A DNA stretch of 34,227 bases from Syntrophobacterales bacterium (GTDB lineage: Bacteria; Desulfobacterota; Desulfobaccia; Desulfobaccales; 0-14-0-80-60-11): assembly GCA_023512475.1 (NCBI GenBank), contig JAILZL010000030.1:1-34227 (forward strand), given 5' to 3'. The position numbers and the translations under genes are program-made. The notes below the pieces were generated by a model. The model ran no database searches, was not told the origin of the DNA, and saw nothing but the letters and a program-made list of their open reading frames with translations. Below, in pieces: positions 15,969 through 25,214 of the stretch; the first letter of the stretch is position 1; each line of letters starts with the position of its first letter.

Positions 15969-17687
15969 ATGGACCTGGAACGCTGGCGGCGGCGGCTGGC
16001 GGTGGCGAAGGGGGAGGCCCCGGCGGACCTGGTGCTCACGGGCGGTCGGGTGTTGAAGGTCTTCACCGGGGAGTGGCTGGACGAGGACGTGGCCCTGGTG
16101 GACGGTGTGGTGGCCGGGGTGGGGGAAGGGTACCCCGGTCCCCGGCTGGATCTGGAGGGCGGCTATCTCCTGCCCGGCTTCATCGACGGGCACCTGCATC
16201 TGGAAAGCAGCCTCCTCACCCCCCGGGAGCTGGCCCGGGCCCTTGTGCCCTGGGGCACCACCGCGGTGGTGGCCGATCCCCATGAAATCGTCAATGTCTG
16301 GGGCCTGTCCGGTCTGGAGTATCTCCTGGCCGCCAGCGAGGGGCTCCCCCTGGATTTCTTTTTCATGCTGCCTTCCTGTGTCCCGGCTTCCCCCCTGGAG
16401 ACGGCGGGAGCCCGGGTGGAGGCGGCGGACCTGGCGCCGTGGCGCGGCCATCCCCGGGTTCTGGGGCTGGCGGAGGTGATGAACTTCCCCGGCGTCCTGG
16501 CGGGAGATGCCGGCTTGGGGGCCAAGCTGAGCCTCTTTCCCGACGGCCCGGTGGACGGCCATGCCCCGGGCCTCTCCGGCAAGGCCCTGCAGGCCTACCG
16601 CCTAAGCGGGATCGCCTCGGATCATGAATGTACTACCGCCGCCGAGGCCCGGGAGAAGCTCCGTCTGGGGTTTTACCTCATGGCCCGGGAGGGCAGTCTG
16701 GCCAAAAATCTGGCGGATCTGCTCCCCGGAGTGCCGGACGCCGCCTGGCGCCGGGTCCTGGTGGTCACCGACGACTGCCACCCCCTGGACCTGGAGGAGG
16801 GTCATCTCAACCGGCGTCTGGCCCGCCTGGTGGAGCTGGGTCTGGACCCCGCCCTGGCCGTGACCCTGGTCAGCCTCAATCCCGCAGAATACTTCCGTCT
16901 GGGAAATCGGGGCGCCATTGCGCCGGGCTATCGGGCCGATCTGGTGGCGGTGGCGGATCTGCGGGACTTTCGGGTGCGGCTGGTCCTCAAGGAGGGCCGC
17001 CCGGTGGCCCGGGACGGGATCCTGACCGGGGAGCTGCCGGAGCCTGCCGCGCCGCCGCCCTCCCGGGGCTTTCGGGTCACGGGACTCACCCGGGAGGCCC
17101 TCTCACCCCCGGTGGGCGGGGAGGTGGTGAAGGTCATCGGCCTCATCCCCGGCCAGCTCCTCACTGAGAAGCGGCTTATGCCCACCCCTCAGCACCACGG
17201 CCGCCTGGCCGCCGACCCGGCCCGGGATCTCCTGAAGCTGGCGGTGATCGAGCGCCATCACGGCAGCGGCCGGATAGGGGTGGGCCTGGTCCAGGGATTC
17301 GGCCTGAGGCAGGGGGCCCTGGCCTCCTCGGTGGCCCACGACTCCCATAACCTGGTAGTGTCGGGCGTGACGGCGGAGGACATGCTCCTGGTGGCGGAGC
17401 ACCTCATCCGCCTGGGCGGGGGCCTGGCGGTGGCGGCCGGCGGCCGGGTGCTGGCCGACCTGCCCCTGCCGGTGGCCGGCCTCCTCAGCCCCGCACCCCT
17501 CACCGAGGTGGTGGCGGCCTTAAGGCGCCTTCACACCGCCTACCGGGAGCTGGGGGGCACCCTGCCGGACCCCTTCATGGCCCTGTCGTTTTTGGCTTTG
17601 CCTGTCATCCCCGCCCTGAAGCTCACCGACCAGGGTCTGGTGGACGTGGCCCGCTTCCAGGTGGTTCCCCTGTTCGGGGAGGAATAA
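15969..17687 (+). CDS. ade: Adenine deaminase
   Basis: Adenine deaminase of the amidohydrolase superfamily converts adenine to hypoxanthine and ammonia for purine salvage. The 572-residue length is normal. The metal-binding motif HLHLES is at 75-80 after LLPGFIDG, and the family blocks DPHEIVNVWG, VDGHAPGLSG, SDHECTT and VTDDCHP are present, followed by the beta-sandwich (GAIAPGYRADLVAV) and the Ade-specific C-terminal domain with VGLVQGFGLRQGALASSVAHD (given here as two overlapping conserved blocks). ATG 15969 is chosen because GGGGGAGGCGGG precedes it; an in-frame ATG at 15930 lacks one. It is isolated by long non-coding stretches on both sides, so it is probably a single-gene unit. Confidence 0.95.
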   Translation: MDLERWRRRLAVAKGEAPADLVLTGGRVLKVFTGEWLDEDVALVDGVVAGVGEGYPGPRLDLEGGYLLPGFIDGHLHLESSLLTPRELARALVPWGTTAVVADPHEIVNVWGLSGLEYLLAASEGLPLDFFFMLPSCVPASPLETAGARVEAADLAPWRGHPRVLGLAEVMNFPGVLAGDAGLGAKLSLFPDGPVDGHAPGLSGKALQAYRLSGIASDHECTTAAEAREKLRLGFYLMAREGSLAKNLADLLPGVPDAAWRRVLVVTDDCHPLDLEEGHLNRRLARLVELGLDPALAVTLVSLNPAEYFRLGNRGAIAPGYRADLVAVADLRDFRVRLVLKEGRPVARDGILTGELPEPAAPPPSRGFRVTGLTREALSPPVGGEVVKVIGLIPGQLLTEKRLMPTPQHHGRLAADPARDLLKLAVIERHHGSGRIGVGLVQGFGLRQGALASSVAHDSHNLVVSGVTAEDMLLVAEHLIRLGGGLAVAAGGRVLADLPLPVAGLLSPAPLTEVVAALRRLHTAYRELGGTLPDPFMALSFLALPVIPALKLTDQGLVDVARFQVVPLFGEE

Positions 17688-18090
17688 AAATTTGCTGTTC
17701 CCGCCCCCCCTCCTGCTCCTATAATGGGGGGAGAGGTTACGCCCTGCCCTGAGCCTCTTTGCCTGAGGGAGTGCGCCACCCATTCCCGGTGCCGGAGCCG
17801 GAACGCCTGTCAGGGGGACCGGGCGAGCCGATGGTGCCGTTCCCCCGCGCCCCCGGTGTCATGGGGTAAGCCTTCCGGGAGAACGAGGCGGTGGGCCCTC
17901 CAGCCGGCCGGCGCGCGGGCGGCCCGCAGGCATGACGGGCAGGATGCCCCGCCTGCCGCGGGGTTTACGCCACCCGCCCCGGGAGACGGGGCCAAGGAGG
18001 TGCCGGCGTCACTAACTCGTCCCAGGATGATCCAGAGCGGCTGAAGGTCCTGAAGTGAGGCGCACACATGGCCCCCAAAAGGAGGTGTGT
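17688..18090 (+). ncRNA. Candidate structured RNA or long leader upstream of the Cache protein
   Basis: These 403 bases hold no credible gene. A perfect -10 box TATAAT is at 17720-17725. Downstream are three consecutive nested stem domains. Domain 1 pairs GAGGG, CCACC and TCCCGG (17765-17789) with CCGGGA, GGTGG and CCCTC (17875-17900). Domain 2 pairs GCAGGC 17926-17931 with GCCTGC 17951-17956, with GGGCA/TGCCC inside. Domain 3 pairs ACGCC 17967-17971 with GGCGT 18005-18009, with GCCCC/GGGGC inside. I recognise no RNase P, tmRNA, SRP or cobalamin core. A 6S RNA (note CCCTGAGCC at 17747) or a riboswitch-like leader are possible. GC richness makes some pairing expected by chance. Confidence 0.35.
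17720..17725 (+). promoter_or_regulatory. Perfect sigma-70 -10 box (TATAAT)
   Basis: TATAAT is exact, in an otherwise very GC-rich region, 33 bases after the ade stop. The -35 element is poor (TTCCCG at a 16-base spacing; TTGCTG would be too far). Transcription would begin near 17732 and run through the hairpin domains toward the Cache-domain gene. Confidence 0.45.
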
Positions 18091-18546
18091 ATGACCACCC
18101 GACGATTCGTGGTATGGCTGACCCTGCTCTGCTTCCTGACCGTTCCCGTCCTGGCCCTGGCGCAGGCCAAGCCCGAGGACGCCCAGGCCTGGGTGAAAAA
18201 GGGCATCGATTTTTACCGGGCCAACGGCAAGGACAAGGCCCTGGCCGCCTTCAGTGACCCCAAGGGCGAGTTCGTCAAAGGCGACCTCTACATCTACGTC
18301 CTGGACCTGAACGGCAAGATGCTGGCCCACCCCAAGGCGGATCTGGTGGGGAAGGACTTCATGGTGGTCAAGGACGCGGACGGCAAAACCTTTGCGGTGG
18401 ACATCGTCAAAACCGCCCAGGAGAAGGGGAGCGGCTGGGTGGACTACAAGTGGGAAAATCCCGCCACCAAGACCGTGGACCCCAAGACCGTCTATTTTGA
18501 GAAGGTGGACGACCTGATCATCTGCAGCGGCGCCTACAAGAAGTAA
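18091..18546 (+). CDS. Secreted single Cache-domain protein
   Basis: The 151-residue protein has a clear signal peptide (about 1-25, MTTRRFVVWLTLLCFLTVPV then ALAQA) and then one small-molecule-sensing Cache-type domain: helix AQAWVKKGIDFYRANGKDKA, strand LYIYVLDLNGKMLAHPKAD, and a C-terminal GSGWVDYKWENP..YFEKVDDLIICSGAY pattern typical of sCache_2. There is no transducer domain, so it is a free periplasmic domain, not a receptor. ATG 18091 follows AAGGAGG closely. A strong terminator follows the gene. Such stand-alone proteins are common in sulfate reducers and relatives; ligand and partner are unknown. Confidence 0.85.
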   Translation: MTTRRFVVWLTLLCFLTVPVLALAQAKPEDAQAWVKKGIDFYRANGKDKALAAFSDPKGEFVKGDLYIYVLDLNGKMLAHPKADLVGKDFMVVKDADGKTFAVDIVKTAQEKGSGWVDYKWENPATKTVDPKTVYFEKVDDLIICSGAYKK

Positions 18547-18567
18547 GCCCCTGCCGCCCTGGGAACC

Positions 18568-18602
18568 GGCCAATCGGGCCCCCGCCCGGTTGGCCTTTTT
18601 TA
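18568..18602 (+). terminator. Intrinsic terminator after the Cache-domain gene
   Basis: A 12-base stem (GGCCAATCGGGC 18568-18579 with GCCCGGTTGGCC 18584-18595, one G-T pair) and a CCCC loop are followed directly by TTTTTTAT. This is a textbook Rho-independent terminator and separates the Cache gene from proS. Confidence 0.93.
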
Positions 18603-18635
18603 TGGTCTCAGCACCTCACGGGGATCCCATCGGCT

Positions 18636-18663
18636 TTGACGCCTCGGGGGGACATGATAAAAT
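18636..18663 (+). promoter_or_regulatory. Sigma-70 promoter of proS-rel
   Basis: TTGACG (18636-18641) and TAAAAT (18658-18663) are separated by 16 bases, and TG at 18655-18656 gives an extended -10 element. Transcription would start near 18670, leaving a leader of only about 15 bases before the proS ATG. Confidence 0.75.
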
Positions 18664-18684
18664 GAACCGGGGAGGAAGGTATTG

Positions 18685-20403
18685 ATGCTCTATTCACGGT
18701 TGCTCATCCCCACCCTGAAGGAGAACCCCGCCGAGGCGGAGGCGGTCTCGCATCGCCTGCTGCTCCGGGCCGGCATGATCCGCAAGCTGGCCTCCGGGAT
18801 CTATAACTATCTGCCCCTGGGTCTCAAGGTGCTGCGCAAGGTGGAGGCCATCGTCCGGGAGGAGATGAACCGGGCCGGGGCCCAGGAGGTGCTCCTGCCG
18901 GCGGTGCAGCCCGCCGAGCTGTGGCTGGAGTCCGGCCGTTGGCAGGTGTATGGCAAGGAGCTGCTGCGCTTCAAGGACCGGCACCAGCGGGACTGCTGCT
19001 TCGGCCCCACCCACGAGGAGGTCATCACCGACTTGGTGCGCCGGGAGGTACATTCCTACCGGCAGCTCCCTTTGAACCTTTATCAGATCCAGGTGAAGTT
19101 CCGGGATGAGATCCGGCCCCGCTTCGGTCTCATCCGGGGCCGGGAATTCATCATGAAGGACGGCTACAGCTTCGATGTGGATGAGGCCCAGGCCGAGGTC
19201 ACCTACCAAGCCATGTATGAGGCCTACAGCCGCATCTTCCGGCGCTGCGGCCTGGACTTCAAGGTGGTGGAGGCGGACACCGGCCCCATCGGCGGCAGCT
19301 TTTCCCATGAATTCATGGTGTTGGCCGACACCGGCGAGGACACCCTGGCCTCCTGCACCGCCTGCGATTATGCCGCCAACCTGGAGAAGGCGGAGGCGGT
19401 GGCCCCCGACCCCCAGCCGGCTCCAGTTTCCGGGCCGGAACCGTGCCGGGAGGTGGCCACCCCCGGAGTGCGCACGGTGGAGGAGGTGGCCGCCTTTTTC
19501 CGGACCACTCCGGCGGAGATCATCAAGACCCTCCTCTATGAGACCGAGCAGGGGCCGGTGGCGGTGCTCCTGCGGGGCGACCATGAGGTCAACGAGGTCA
19601 AGGTGAAAAATCTTTTGGGCGTCACCGACCTCTTTTTGGCCGGGCCGGCCCGGGTGGAGGAACTCACCGGCGCCGAGGTGGGCTTCAGCGGGCCGGTGGG
19701 CCTGAACCTGCCCCTGTATGCGGACCAGGCGGTGATGGCCCTGGCCCGGGGCATCACCGGCGCCAACCGAAGCGGCTATCATCTGGCGGGGGTGGTCCCC
19801 GGGCGGGATTTCCAGCCCACCCGGGTGGCGGACCTGCGCCTGGTCACCGAGCAGGACCCCTGCCCCCGCTGCGGCGGGCGGATCACGTTGCTCAAGGGCA
19901 TTGAGGTGGGCCACATCTTCAAGCTGGGGGCCAAGTATTCCCAGGCCCTGAAGGCCACCTTCCTGGACGCCGCCGGGGAGGAGCGGTTTTTCTTTATGGG
20001 CTGCTACGGCATCGGGGTGTCCCGCATCGTGGCCGCGGCCATCGAACAGGGCCACGACGCCGACGGCATCATCTGGCCCATGGCCCTGGCGCCCTTCCAG
20101 GTGATGCTCATCCCCATCAGTCTGGAGGAGGAGGCTACCCGGGCGGCTGCTTTCCGGGTGTATGAAGAGCTGGCCGCCGCCGGGGTGGAGGTGCTCCTGG
20201 ACGACCGGGACGAGCGCCCCGGGGTGAAGTTCAAGGATTGCGACCTGTTGGGCATTCCCCTTAGGGTGGTGGTGGGACCCAAGACCCTGGCCCGCCATCA
20301 GGCCGAGGTGCGCCACCGCCGCACCCGGGAGACCACCTTTGTCGAACTGGACAAACTGAAAGACGTCCTCACGGCCCGGATCGCGCAGGAACTCCATGGG
20401 TAG
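18685..20403 (+). CDS. proS: Prolyl-tRNA synthetase
   Basis: ProRS charges tRNA-Pro with proline. The 572-residue protein is the bacterial type with the editing (INS) domain: class II motif 1 around [20 protein letters not shown] (about 45-65), motif 2 in [20 protein letters not shown], the inserted YbaK-like editing domain (about 225-385), motif 3 in [19 protein letters not shown], and the C-terminal anticodon-binding domain. ATG 18685 is preceded by GGGGAGGAAGG; a TTG immediately before it is an unlikely start. Its end overlaps rel by 8 bases. Confidence 0.97.
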   Translation: MLYSRLLIPTLKENPAEAEAVSHRLLLRAGMIRKLASGIYNYLPLGLKVLRKVEAIVREEMNRAGAQEVLLPAVQPAELWLESGRWQVYGKELLRFKDRHQRDCCFGPTHEEVITDLVRREVHSYRQLPLNLYQIQVKFRDEIRPRFGLIRGREFIMKDGYSFDVDEAQAEVTYQAMYEAYSRIFRRCGLDFKVVEADTGPIGGSFSHEFMVLADTGEDTLASCTACDYAANLEKAEAVAPDPQPAPVSGPEPCREVATPGVRTVEEVAAFFRTTPAEIIKTLLYETEQGPVAVLLRGDHEVNEVKVKNLLGVTDLFLAGPARVEELTGAEVGFSGPVGLNLPLYADQAVMALARGITGANRSGYHLAGVVPGRDFQPTRVADLRLVTEQDPCPRCGGRITLLKGIEVGHIFKLGAKYSQALKATFLDAAGEERFFFMGCYGIGVSRIVAAAIEQGHDADGIIWPMALAPFQVMLIPISLEEEATRAAAFRVYEELAAAGVEVLLDDRDERPGVKFKDCDLLGIPLRVVVGPKTLARHQAEVRHRRTRETTFVELDKLKDVLTARIAQELHG

Positions 20404-22531
20404 GATCATCCGCCTCCAGGACATTGAAGAGGAAGTCCTCAAACACCACCCGGGGGCGGATACCTCCCTCATCCAGAAGGCCTACATCTTCTCCGCCAAG
20501 GCCCACGAGGGCCAGACCCGCCTCAGCGGCGAACCCTACCTCTCCCACCCCCTGGAAGTGGCCTACATCCTGGCCCAGATGGGTTTGGGCCCCGTCACCG
20601 TGTCCTGCGGCCTCCTGCACGACACGGTGGAGGACACCGCCGCCACCCTGGACGAACTGGACGAATACTTCGGGGAGGAAGTCACCGACATCGTCAACGG
20701 GGTGACCAAGATCGGCCAGCTCACCTTCGGGGACAAGCTCACCCAGCAGGCGGAGTACCTGCGCAAGATGGTCCTCTCCATGGCCAAGGACATCCGGGTG
20801 CTCCTGGTGAAGCTGGCCGACCGGGTGCACAACATGCGCACCCTGGGGCACATGGAGCCCCACAAACAGAGGCGCATCGCCCAGGAGACCCTGGATATCT
20901 ACGCGCCGTTGGCCGGCCGGCTGGGAATGTTCCGCCTCAAGGCCGAGCTGGAGGATCTGTCCTTTTTTTATCTGGAGCCCGAGGCCTACCAGCAGATTCA
21001 GGAAGGCCTCATGCGCAAAAAAGGGGAGCGGGAGAAATACATTGAGGAGGTCTGCGAGCTGTTGCGGGCCAAGCTCAAGGAGCACGGCCTGGACGGGGAA
21101 GTGAGCGGCCGGCTGAAAAATTTTTACAGTATCTACCGCAAGATCCAGGCGCAGCAGATCGCCCTGGACGAGCTGCACGACATTCTGGCCTTCCGCATCA
21201 TCCTCACCACCGTGGGCGAATGCTATGAGGCCCTGGGGATCATCCACCACTATTTCCGGCCGGTGCCCGGCAGGCTCAAGGACTATATCGGCATGCCCAA
21301 GGCCAACCTCTACCAGTCCATCCACACCACGGTCATCGGCCCCTATGGCGAGCGCATGGAGGTGCAGATCCGCACCCATGAGATGCACCGGGTGGCGGAG
21401 GAGGGCATCGCTGCCCACTGGGGCTACAAGGAAAAACGGGCCCTGGTGGAAAAGGACGCCCAGCGCTTTGCCTGGCTCCGGCAGATGGTGGACCTGCAGC
21501 GGGATCTCACCAGCCCGGAGGAGCTCCTGGAAGGGGTGCGCCTGGAGCTCTACCCCGACGAGGTCTATGTCTTCACGCCCCGGGGGGAGGTGAAGGAACT
21601 CCCCCGGGGCTCCACGCCGGTGGATTTCGCCTACGCCATCCACACCGAGGTGGGGAACACCTGCATGGGGGCCAAGGTCAACGGCCGCATGGTGCCCCTG
21701 CGCTATGAGCTGCAGAACGGCGACACGGTGGAGATCCTCACCTCCCCCAACCAGCATCCCAACCGGGACTGGCTGCAGTTCGTCAAGACCTCCCGGGCCC
21801 GCACCAAGATCCGGCAGTGGCTTAAGGCCTCAGAGCGGGAGCAGAGCATCGCCCTGGGCAAGGAGCTTCTGGAGCGGGAGCTGCGCAAGCACGGGCTCAA
21901 CAAGCTCCTCAAGGAGGGGGAGGAGCTCCGGAAGGTGGCCCAGGAACTCTCCCTGGTGCGCCTGGATGACCTGTTTGAGGCCATCGGCCACGGCAAGTAT
22001 TCCGCCGGCCAGGTGGCGGGGCGCCTCATCAAGACCGTGGCCCCCGAACCCGAGCCCGTCACGGAGCTGGAGGTCAAGCCGCCCAAGGATCTGGGGCCCA
22101 TCCGCATTAAGGACCTCCAGGACCTGCTCATCCGCCTGGCCAGCTGCTGCCAGCCCATCCCCGGGGATGCCATCATCGGCTACATCACCCGGGGCAAGGG
22201 GGTCACCATCCACCGGGCCGACTGTCCCTATCTGGCCCGCACTGAATCCTTCCGCCAGATCCCGGCGGAGTGGGACGGCCACCAGCAGAAGCTGTATCCC
22301 GCCAAGATTCAGGTGGTGACGGTGGACAAGCCCGGTATGCTGGCGGACATCACCGGGGCCCTCAAAGCCGCGGACGTCAACGTCACCAAGGCCTCAGTGG
22401 AGACCACCGCCGACCACCGGGGCATCGCCAATTTCACCGTGCAGGTGGCGGATCAGCAACATCTGGAGCGGGTGCTGGCGGCCATCAAACGCTTGAAGGA
22501 TGTGATTTCGGTGCGGCGGATGACCGGGTGA
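20396..22531 (+). CDS. rel: RelA/SpoT family (p)ppGpp synthetase/hydrolase
   Basis: This is a long bifunctional Rel protein that makes and degrades the alarmone (p)ppGpp. The 711 residues comprise the hydrolase HD domain with intact residues (H51; HD at 75-76; ED at 79-80 in LLHDTVEDT), the synthetase domain ([49 protein letters not shown]), the TGS domain ([20 protein letters not shown]), a zinc-finger/RIS domain with [10 protein letters not shown], and a C-terminal ACT domain. Both activities should be present. It starts at ATG 20396 inside the end of proS, so it is translationally coupled to it. It faces rpmB convergently. Confidence 0.96.
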   Translation: MGRIIRLQDIEEEVLKHHPGADTSLIQKAYIFSAKAHEGQTRLSGEPYLSHPLEVAYILAQMGLGPVTVSCGLLHDTVEDTAATLDELDEYFGEEVTDIVNGVTKIGQLTFGDKLTQQAEYLRKMVLSMAKDIRVLLVKLADRVHNMRTLGHMEPHKQRRIAQETLDIYAPLAGRLGMFRLKAELEDLSFFYLEPEAYQQIQEGLMRKKGEREKYIEEVCELLRAKLKEHGLDGEVSGRLKNFYSIYRKIQAQQIALDELHDILAFRIILTTVGECYEALGIIHHYFRPVPGRLKDYIGMPKANLYQSIHTTVIGPYGERMEVQIRTHEMHRVAEEGIAAHWGYKEKRALVEKDAQRFAWLRQMVDLQRDLTSPEELLEGVRLELYPDEVYVFTPRGEVKELPRGSTPVDFAYAIHTEVGNTCMGAKVNGRMVPLRYELQNGDTVEILTSPNQHPNRDWLQFVKTSRARTKIRQWLKASEREQSIALGKELLERELRKHGLNKLLKEGEELRKVAQELSLVRLDDLFEAIGHGKYSAGQVAGRLIKTVAPEPEPVTELEVKPPKDLGPIRIKDLQDLLIRLASCCQPIPGDAIIGYITRGKGVTIHRADCPYLARTESFRQIPAEWDGHQQKLYPAKIQVVTVDKPGMLADITGALKAADVNVTKASVETTADHRGIANFTVQVADQQHLERVLAAIKRLKDVISVRRMTG

Positions 22532-22604
22532 GGCAAGACCTGCGCCGGCTTCCGGGGGCGACGGCCGGGAGGCGTCACCCCGGCGCCGGGGCGGCGGCGG
22601 CACC

Positions 22605-22796
22605 TCAGGCCGGTTTGATCACCGCGCCGGAGCGCAGGCAGCGGGTGCACACCCGGAGGTAACGGACCGTCCCGGCCCGCAGCGCCCGCACCCGCCGGAG
22701 GTTCGGCTTCCAGCGCCGCTTGGTGCGGTTGTTGGCATGGCTGACGTTATTGCCCACCTGGGGGCGTTTGCCGCAGATCTCACAGGTATATGCCAT
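22605..22796 (-). CDS. rpmB: 50S ribosomal protein L28
   Basis: L28 is a small protein of the large ribosomal subunit near the exit site. The 63-residue product has the family core [19 protein letters not shown] and two cysteine pairs, CEIC (residues 5-8) and CTRC near the C-terminus, so it is the zinc-binding (C+) form. ATG 22796 is preceded on the minus strand by GGGGAGGAG. A longer open frame continues upstream, but length and the standard start [10 protein letters not shown] fix this start. It stands alone, convergent to rel and divergent from the metallopeptidase gene (66-base gap). Confidence 0.96.
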   Translation of the reverse strand: MAYTCEICGKRPQVGNNVSHANNRTKRRWKPNLRRVRALRAGTVRYLRVCTRCLRSGAVIKPA

Positions 22797-22862
22797 GATT
22801 GCTCTCTCCTCCCCGAACGGTGTAAATGTAACCCAAAAAGCCGAAATGGCAAGGGTGCGAGG

Positions 22863-23711
22863 GTGAATTTTCTCTGCCGGCTGATCCTGGTGGTCCTGCT
22901 GGGGATGGGAACCGCGGCCGGCGCCGGGGCCGCGTCTTCGGGCCCGGAGTCGGAGGAGGCGGCCCTCTATGATCTCAGGCGGCTGGGGCCGGTGGACCTG
23001 AACCCCAAGACGCTCACGGTGGAGGTGTATGTCGCCCCCCTGGAGGAATTGCAGCCCTTCCGCCGGGCCTTCCCCCAGGTATGGGAGAAGGTGCAGGCCT
23101 TTTACCGCCGCCTGGGGGTGGAGCTGGTGCACCTCCCCGCGGGCGCCCGGCCCGGACCGGTGGCTCCGGCAGAGCGCCTGCGCCTGGAGGTGCTGCCCTA
23201 TCAGGAATGGCTCCACCGCACCTATGAGGCCTTTCAGGTGGCCCCGCCCTTCCGCCTCAGCTTCCTGGCCGTCTGCCGGAACAAATACGCCTTCGCCCAC
23301 CTGCCCCTGTCGGTGATTCACTTTTCCTTCCGGCGCTTCCATGACCAGGTGCTGCGACCCGAGGCGGATTCCGCCGGCCAGCAGGCCCACCTCCTGGCCC
23401 ATCTCCTCATCCACGAGCTGGGGCATCTCATGGGGCTCTATCATACCCACGAATTCGTCAACGACCCGGTGGAGGATTACCTGCCGGACCGCATCACCCC
23501 CAATTTCATGAGCCACGATCTCACCTACCCGGGGGAGCTGGGCTTTGTCCCCTGGCAGCGGCAGGTGGTGCACAGTTACCTCTCCAAAGGCCGGGTCTAT
23601 GAGCAGTACCGCCGGGTGGACTTTGATATCCTGCGCTACCTGGAGCGGGTGAAGGAGGCCAACGGCTTTAAGGAGCCGGGCAAACGCCCGCCGGAATCCC
23701 CGGCGGGATGA
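22863..23711 (+). CDS. Secreted metzincin-like zinc metallopeptidase
   Basis: The 282-residue protein (GTG start) has a signal peptide (about 1-24) and a zinc site [11 protein letters not shown] at residues 184-194, an exact HExxHxxGxxH metzincin motif with glutamate 185 as the catalytic base and histidine 194 as third ligand. A methionine in NFMSHD (M216) could be the Met-turn. The N-terminal half (about 45-160) is not recognised. An upstream in-frame ATG (22737) lies inside rpmB and would give no signal peptide, so GTG 22863, with GCGAGG before it, is preferred. It is probably exported to the periplasm or outside; substrate unknown. It ends 13 bases from the convergent radical SAM gene. Confidence 0.78.
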   Translation: MNFLCRLILVVLLGMGTAAGAGAASSGPESEEAALYDLRRLGPVDLNPKTLTVEVYVAPLEELQPFRRAFPQVWEKVQAFYRRLGVELVHLPAGARPGPVAPAERLRLEVLPYQEWLHRTYEAFQVAPPFRLSFLAVCRNKYAFAHLPLSVIHFSFRRFHDQVLRPEADSAGQQAHLLAHLLIHELGHLMGLYHTHEFVNDPVEDYLPDRITPNFMSHDLTYPGELGFVPWQRQVVHSYLSKGRVYEQYRRVDFDILRYLERVKEANGFKEPGKRPPESPAG

Positions 23712-23724
23712 GCTTTGGGGGGCC

Positions 23725-24597
23725 TCACTGGGTGCCGATGAAGAAGGGGCGGAAGGTGTCTTCGGGGCGGGCCAGGGCCGCGTCAATCTCCTGCAGCAGC
23801 CGCTTCCGGTCGTCGGGCAGCCGGCCGTGGAGATCCAAATAGTTGGTGTAATGATCGCTCACCACCTGGGTGGGCACCTCGAGGGCGCCAATAAGCGTCC
23901 GGGCCTCGAGGAGAATCTCGTGGGGCCCGCACAGCCGGAAGCGGCCGGAGAGCACCTCCTCCAGAAGGGGGGTGTTGATCTTGGGGACCAGGGTGCGCAA
24001 GCGCACAAAGGCAGGCCGGGCGGCGTTGATGACCCGGGCGGAGGCCAGGGCGTGGCGGCGGCTGCCCGCCGGGCCGGCCAGCACCAGGATGAGGTAGGCG
24101 GAAAGCTCAATGCCGGCCTCCCGCAGCCACTCGCCCGCCTGGAGGTGCTGGGCGGCGGTGGCCCCTTTTTTTACCCGGGCCAGGACCTCATCATCGCCGC
24201 TCTCGAAACCCGCGTGGATGCGGCTCAGGCCCGCGGCGGCCAGCTCCTGCAGGCCCTCCCGCCCGTGGCGCAGAATATACTGGGAGGAGCCATACACGGT
24301 GAGGCGCTGAAGCCGGGGGAAGAGCTCCCGGGCGTGGCGGCACAGGGCCGCCAGATCCCGGGTGGGCATGGCGATGGTGTTGCCGGCGGGGAAAAAGAGG
24401 GTGCGGACCCGGTCGCCGAACTGCCGGCGGGCCTCCTCCAGGTCTTCGATGATCTCCGCCAGCGGCCGGATGCGGAAGCGGGTCTGCTTGTAGACCATGC
24501 AGAAGGTGCAGCGGTTGTGGGGGCAGCCCACCGTGGCCTGGATGAGGAGGCTGTCCGCTTCGCTGGGCGGCCGGTAGATGGGGCCTTCATACCGCAT
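23725..24597 (-). CDS. Radical SAM protein
   Basis: The 290-residue protein has a [4Fe-4S] cluster motif C25-x4-C30-x2-C33 in [17 protein letters not shown], with one residue more than the common Cx3Cx2C, and TIM-barrel features of radical SAM enzymes ([20 protein letters not shown] near the fifth strand). The opening [20 protein letters not shown] and this cluster spacing are those of a widespread uncharacterised radical SAM family that is sometimes loosely annotated as coproporphyrinogen oxidase-like. The reaction is unknown. It is divergent from the DUF488 gene, with no strong ribosome binding site. Confidence 0.88.
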   Translation of the reverse strand: MRYEGPIYRPPSEADSLLIQATVGCPHNRCTFCMVYKQTRFRIRPLAEIIEDLEEARRQFGDRVRTLFFPAGNTIAMPTRDLAALCRHARELFPRLQRLTVYGSSQYILRHGREGLQELAAAGLSRIHAGFESGDDEVLARVKKGATAAQHLQAGEWLREAGIELSAYLILVLAGPAGSRRHALASARVINAARPAFVRLRTLVPKINTPLLEEVLSGRFRLCGPHEILLEARTLIGALEVPTQVVSDHYTNYLDLHGRLPDDRKRLLQEIDAALARPEDTFRPFFIGTQ

Positions 24598-24668
24598 GGC
24601 GCAACGGGGGCGCGGGAAATGGGGCGGCGGTCAACGGTGAAGCGCCCCTGGGGGCGGTCAGGTCAGCC

Positions 24669-25043
24669 ATGATCCGACGGAAACGCATTTATGATCCCCC
24701 GGCCCCGGAGGACGGGGCCCGGTTTCTGGTGGACCGGCTCTGGCCCCGGGGGGTGAGCCGGGAGGCGGCGGCCCTCAGCGGCTGGCTCCGGGAGCTGGCC
24801 CCCTCCGAGGAGCTGCGGCGGTGGTTTGCCCATGATCCGGCCCGCTGGCCGGAGTTCCGGGAGCGCTACCGCCGGGAGCTGGGGAGCGCCGAGGCGCAGA
24901 AACTGCTCCAGGACCTGGCCCGCCGGGCCCGAACCGGCCCCGTGACCCTGGTGTATGCGGCCCGGGACGCGGAAAGAAACAACGCCCGGGTGCTGCAGGA
25001 GCTCCTGGAGGAGCTCCTGGAGGACCTGCCGGCAGGGCCCTGA
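24669..25043 (+). CDS. DUF488 (YeaO-like) protein
   Basis: The 124-residue cytoplasmic protein has the family pattern RIYDPPAPEDGARFLVDRLW followed by PRGVSRE, and FAHDPARWPEFRERYRREL, VTLVYAARDAERNNARVLQE later. DUF488/YeaO proteins have no firmly established function. The C-terminus has a short tandem repeat (LLEELLEDL). ATG 24669 has no clear ribosome binding site. It may share the 71-base divergent region with the radical SAM gene. Confidence 0.88.
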   Translation: MIRRKRIYDPPAPEDGARFLVDRLWPRGVSREAAALSGWLRELAPSEELRRWFAHDPARWPEFRERYRRELGSAEAQKLLQDLARRARTGPVTLVYAARDAERNNARVLQELLEELLEDLPAGP

Positions 25044-25110
25044 CAGGTGGTGGAAAAAGGGTATCCGGGGAAGGGGCCGGGGAGATCCCTGCCCTTCCCC
25101 GAACCCCTGC

Positions 25111-25179
25111 CCCCAGATTTGGCTTCGCCAAACGGGTACATTCTAACAGTCTGATCCCCAGATTTGGGGAGGGATTTTT
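25111..25179 (+). terminator. Twin hairpins with a shared 12-base repeat, possible terminator
   Basis: CCCCAGATTTGG occurs twice, at 25111-25122 and 25156-25167. The first copy is part of the hairpin TTTGGC-TTC-GCCAAA (25118-25132), the second part of TCCCCA-GATT-TGGGGA (25155-25170), which is followed after GGGA by a run of six T. The second hairpin may terminate transcription from DUF488; the short stem and the offset T-run lower confidence. Confidence 0.4.
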
Positions 25180-25214
25180 TCAACTACCTGCCAAGGGACC
25201 GCAGGAGCACGGCC

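Noticed and set aside
17688-18090. RNase P RNA or tmRNA
   Set aside because: The conserved GAGGAAAGUCCGG block of RNase P and the tRNA-like GGTTCGAATCC end of tmRNA are absent.
22578-22591. Palindrome CCCCGGCGCCGGGG between rel and rpmB as a bidirectional terminator
   Set aside because: There is no T-tract on either side, and such palindromes are expected in DNA of this GC content.
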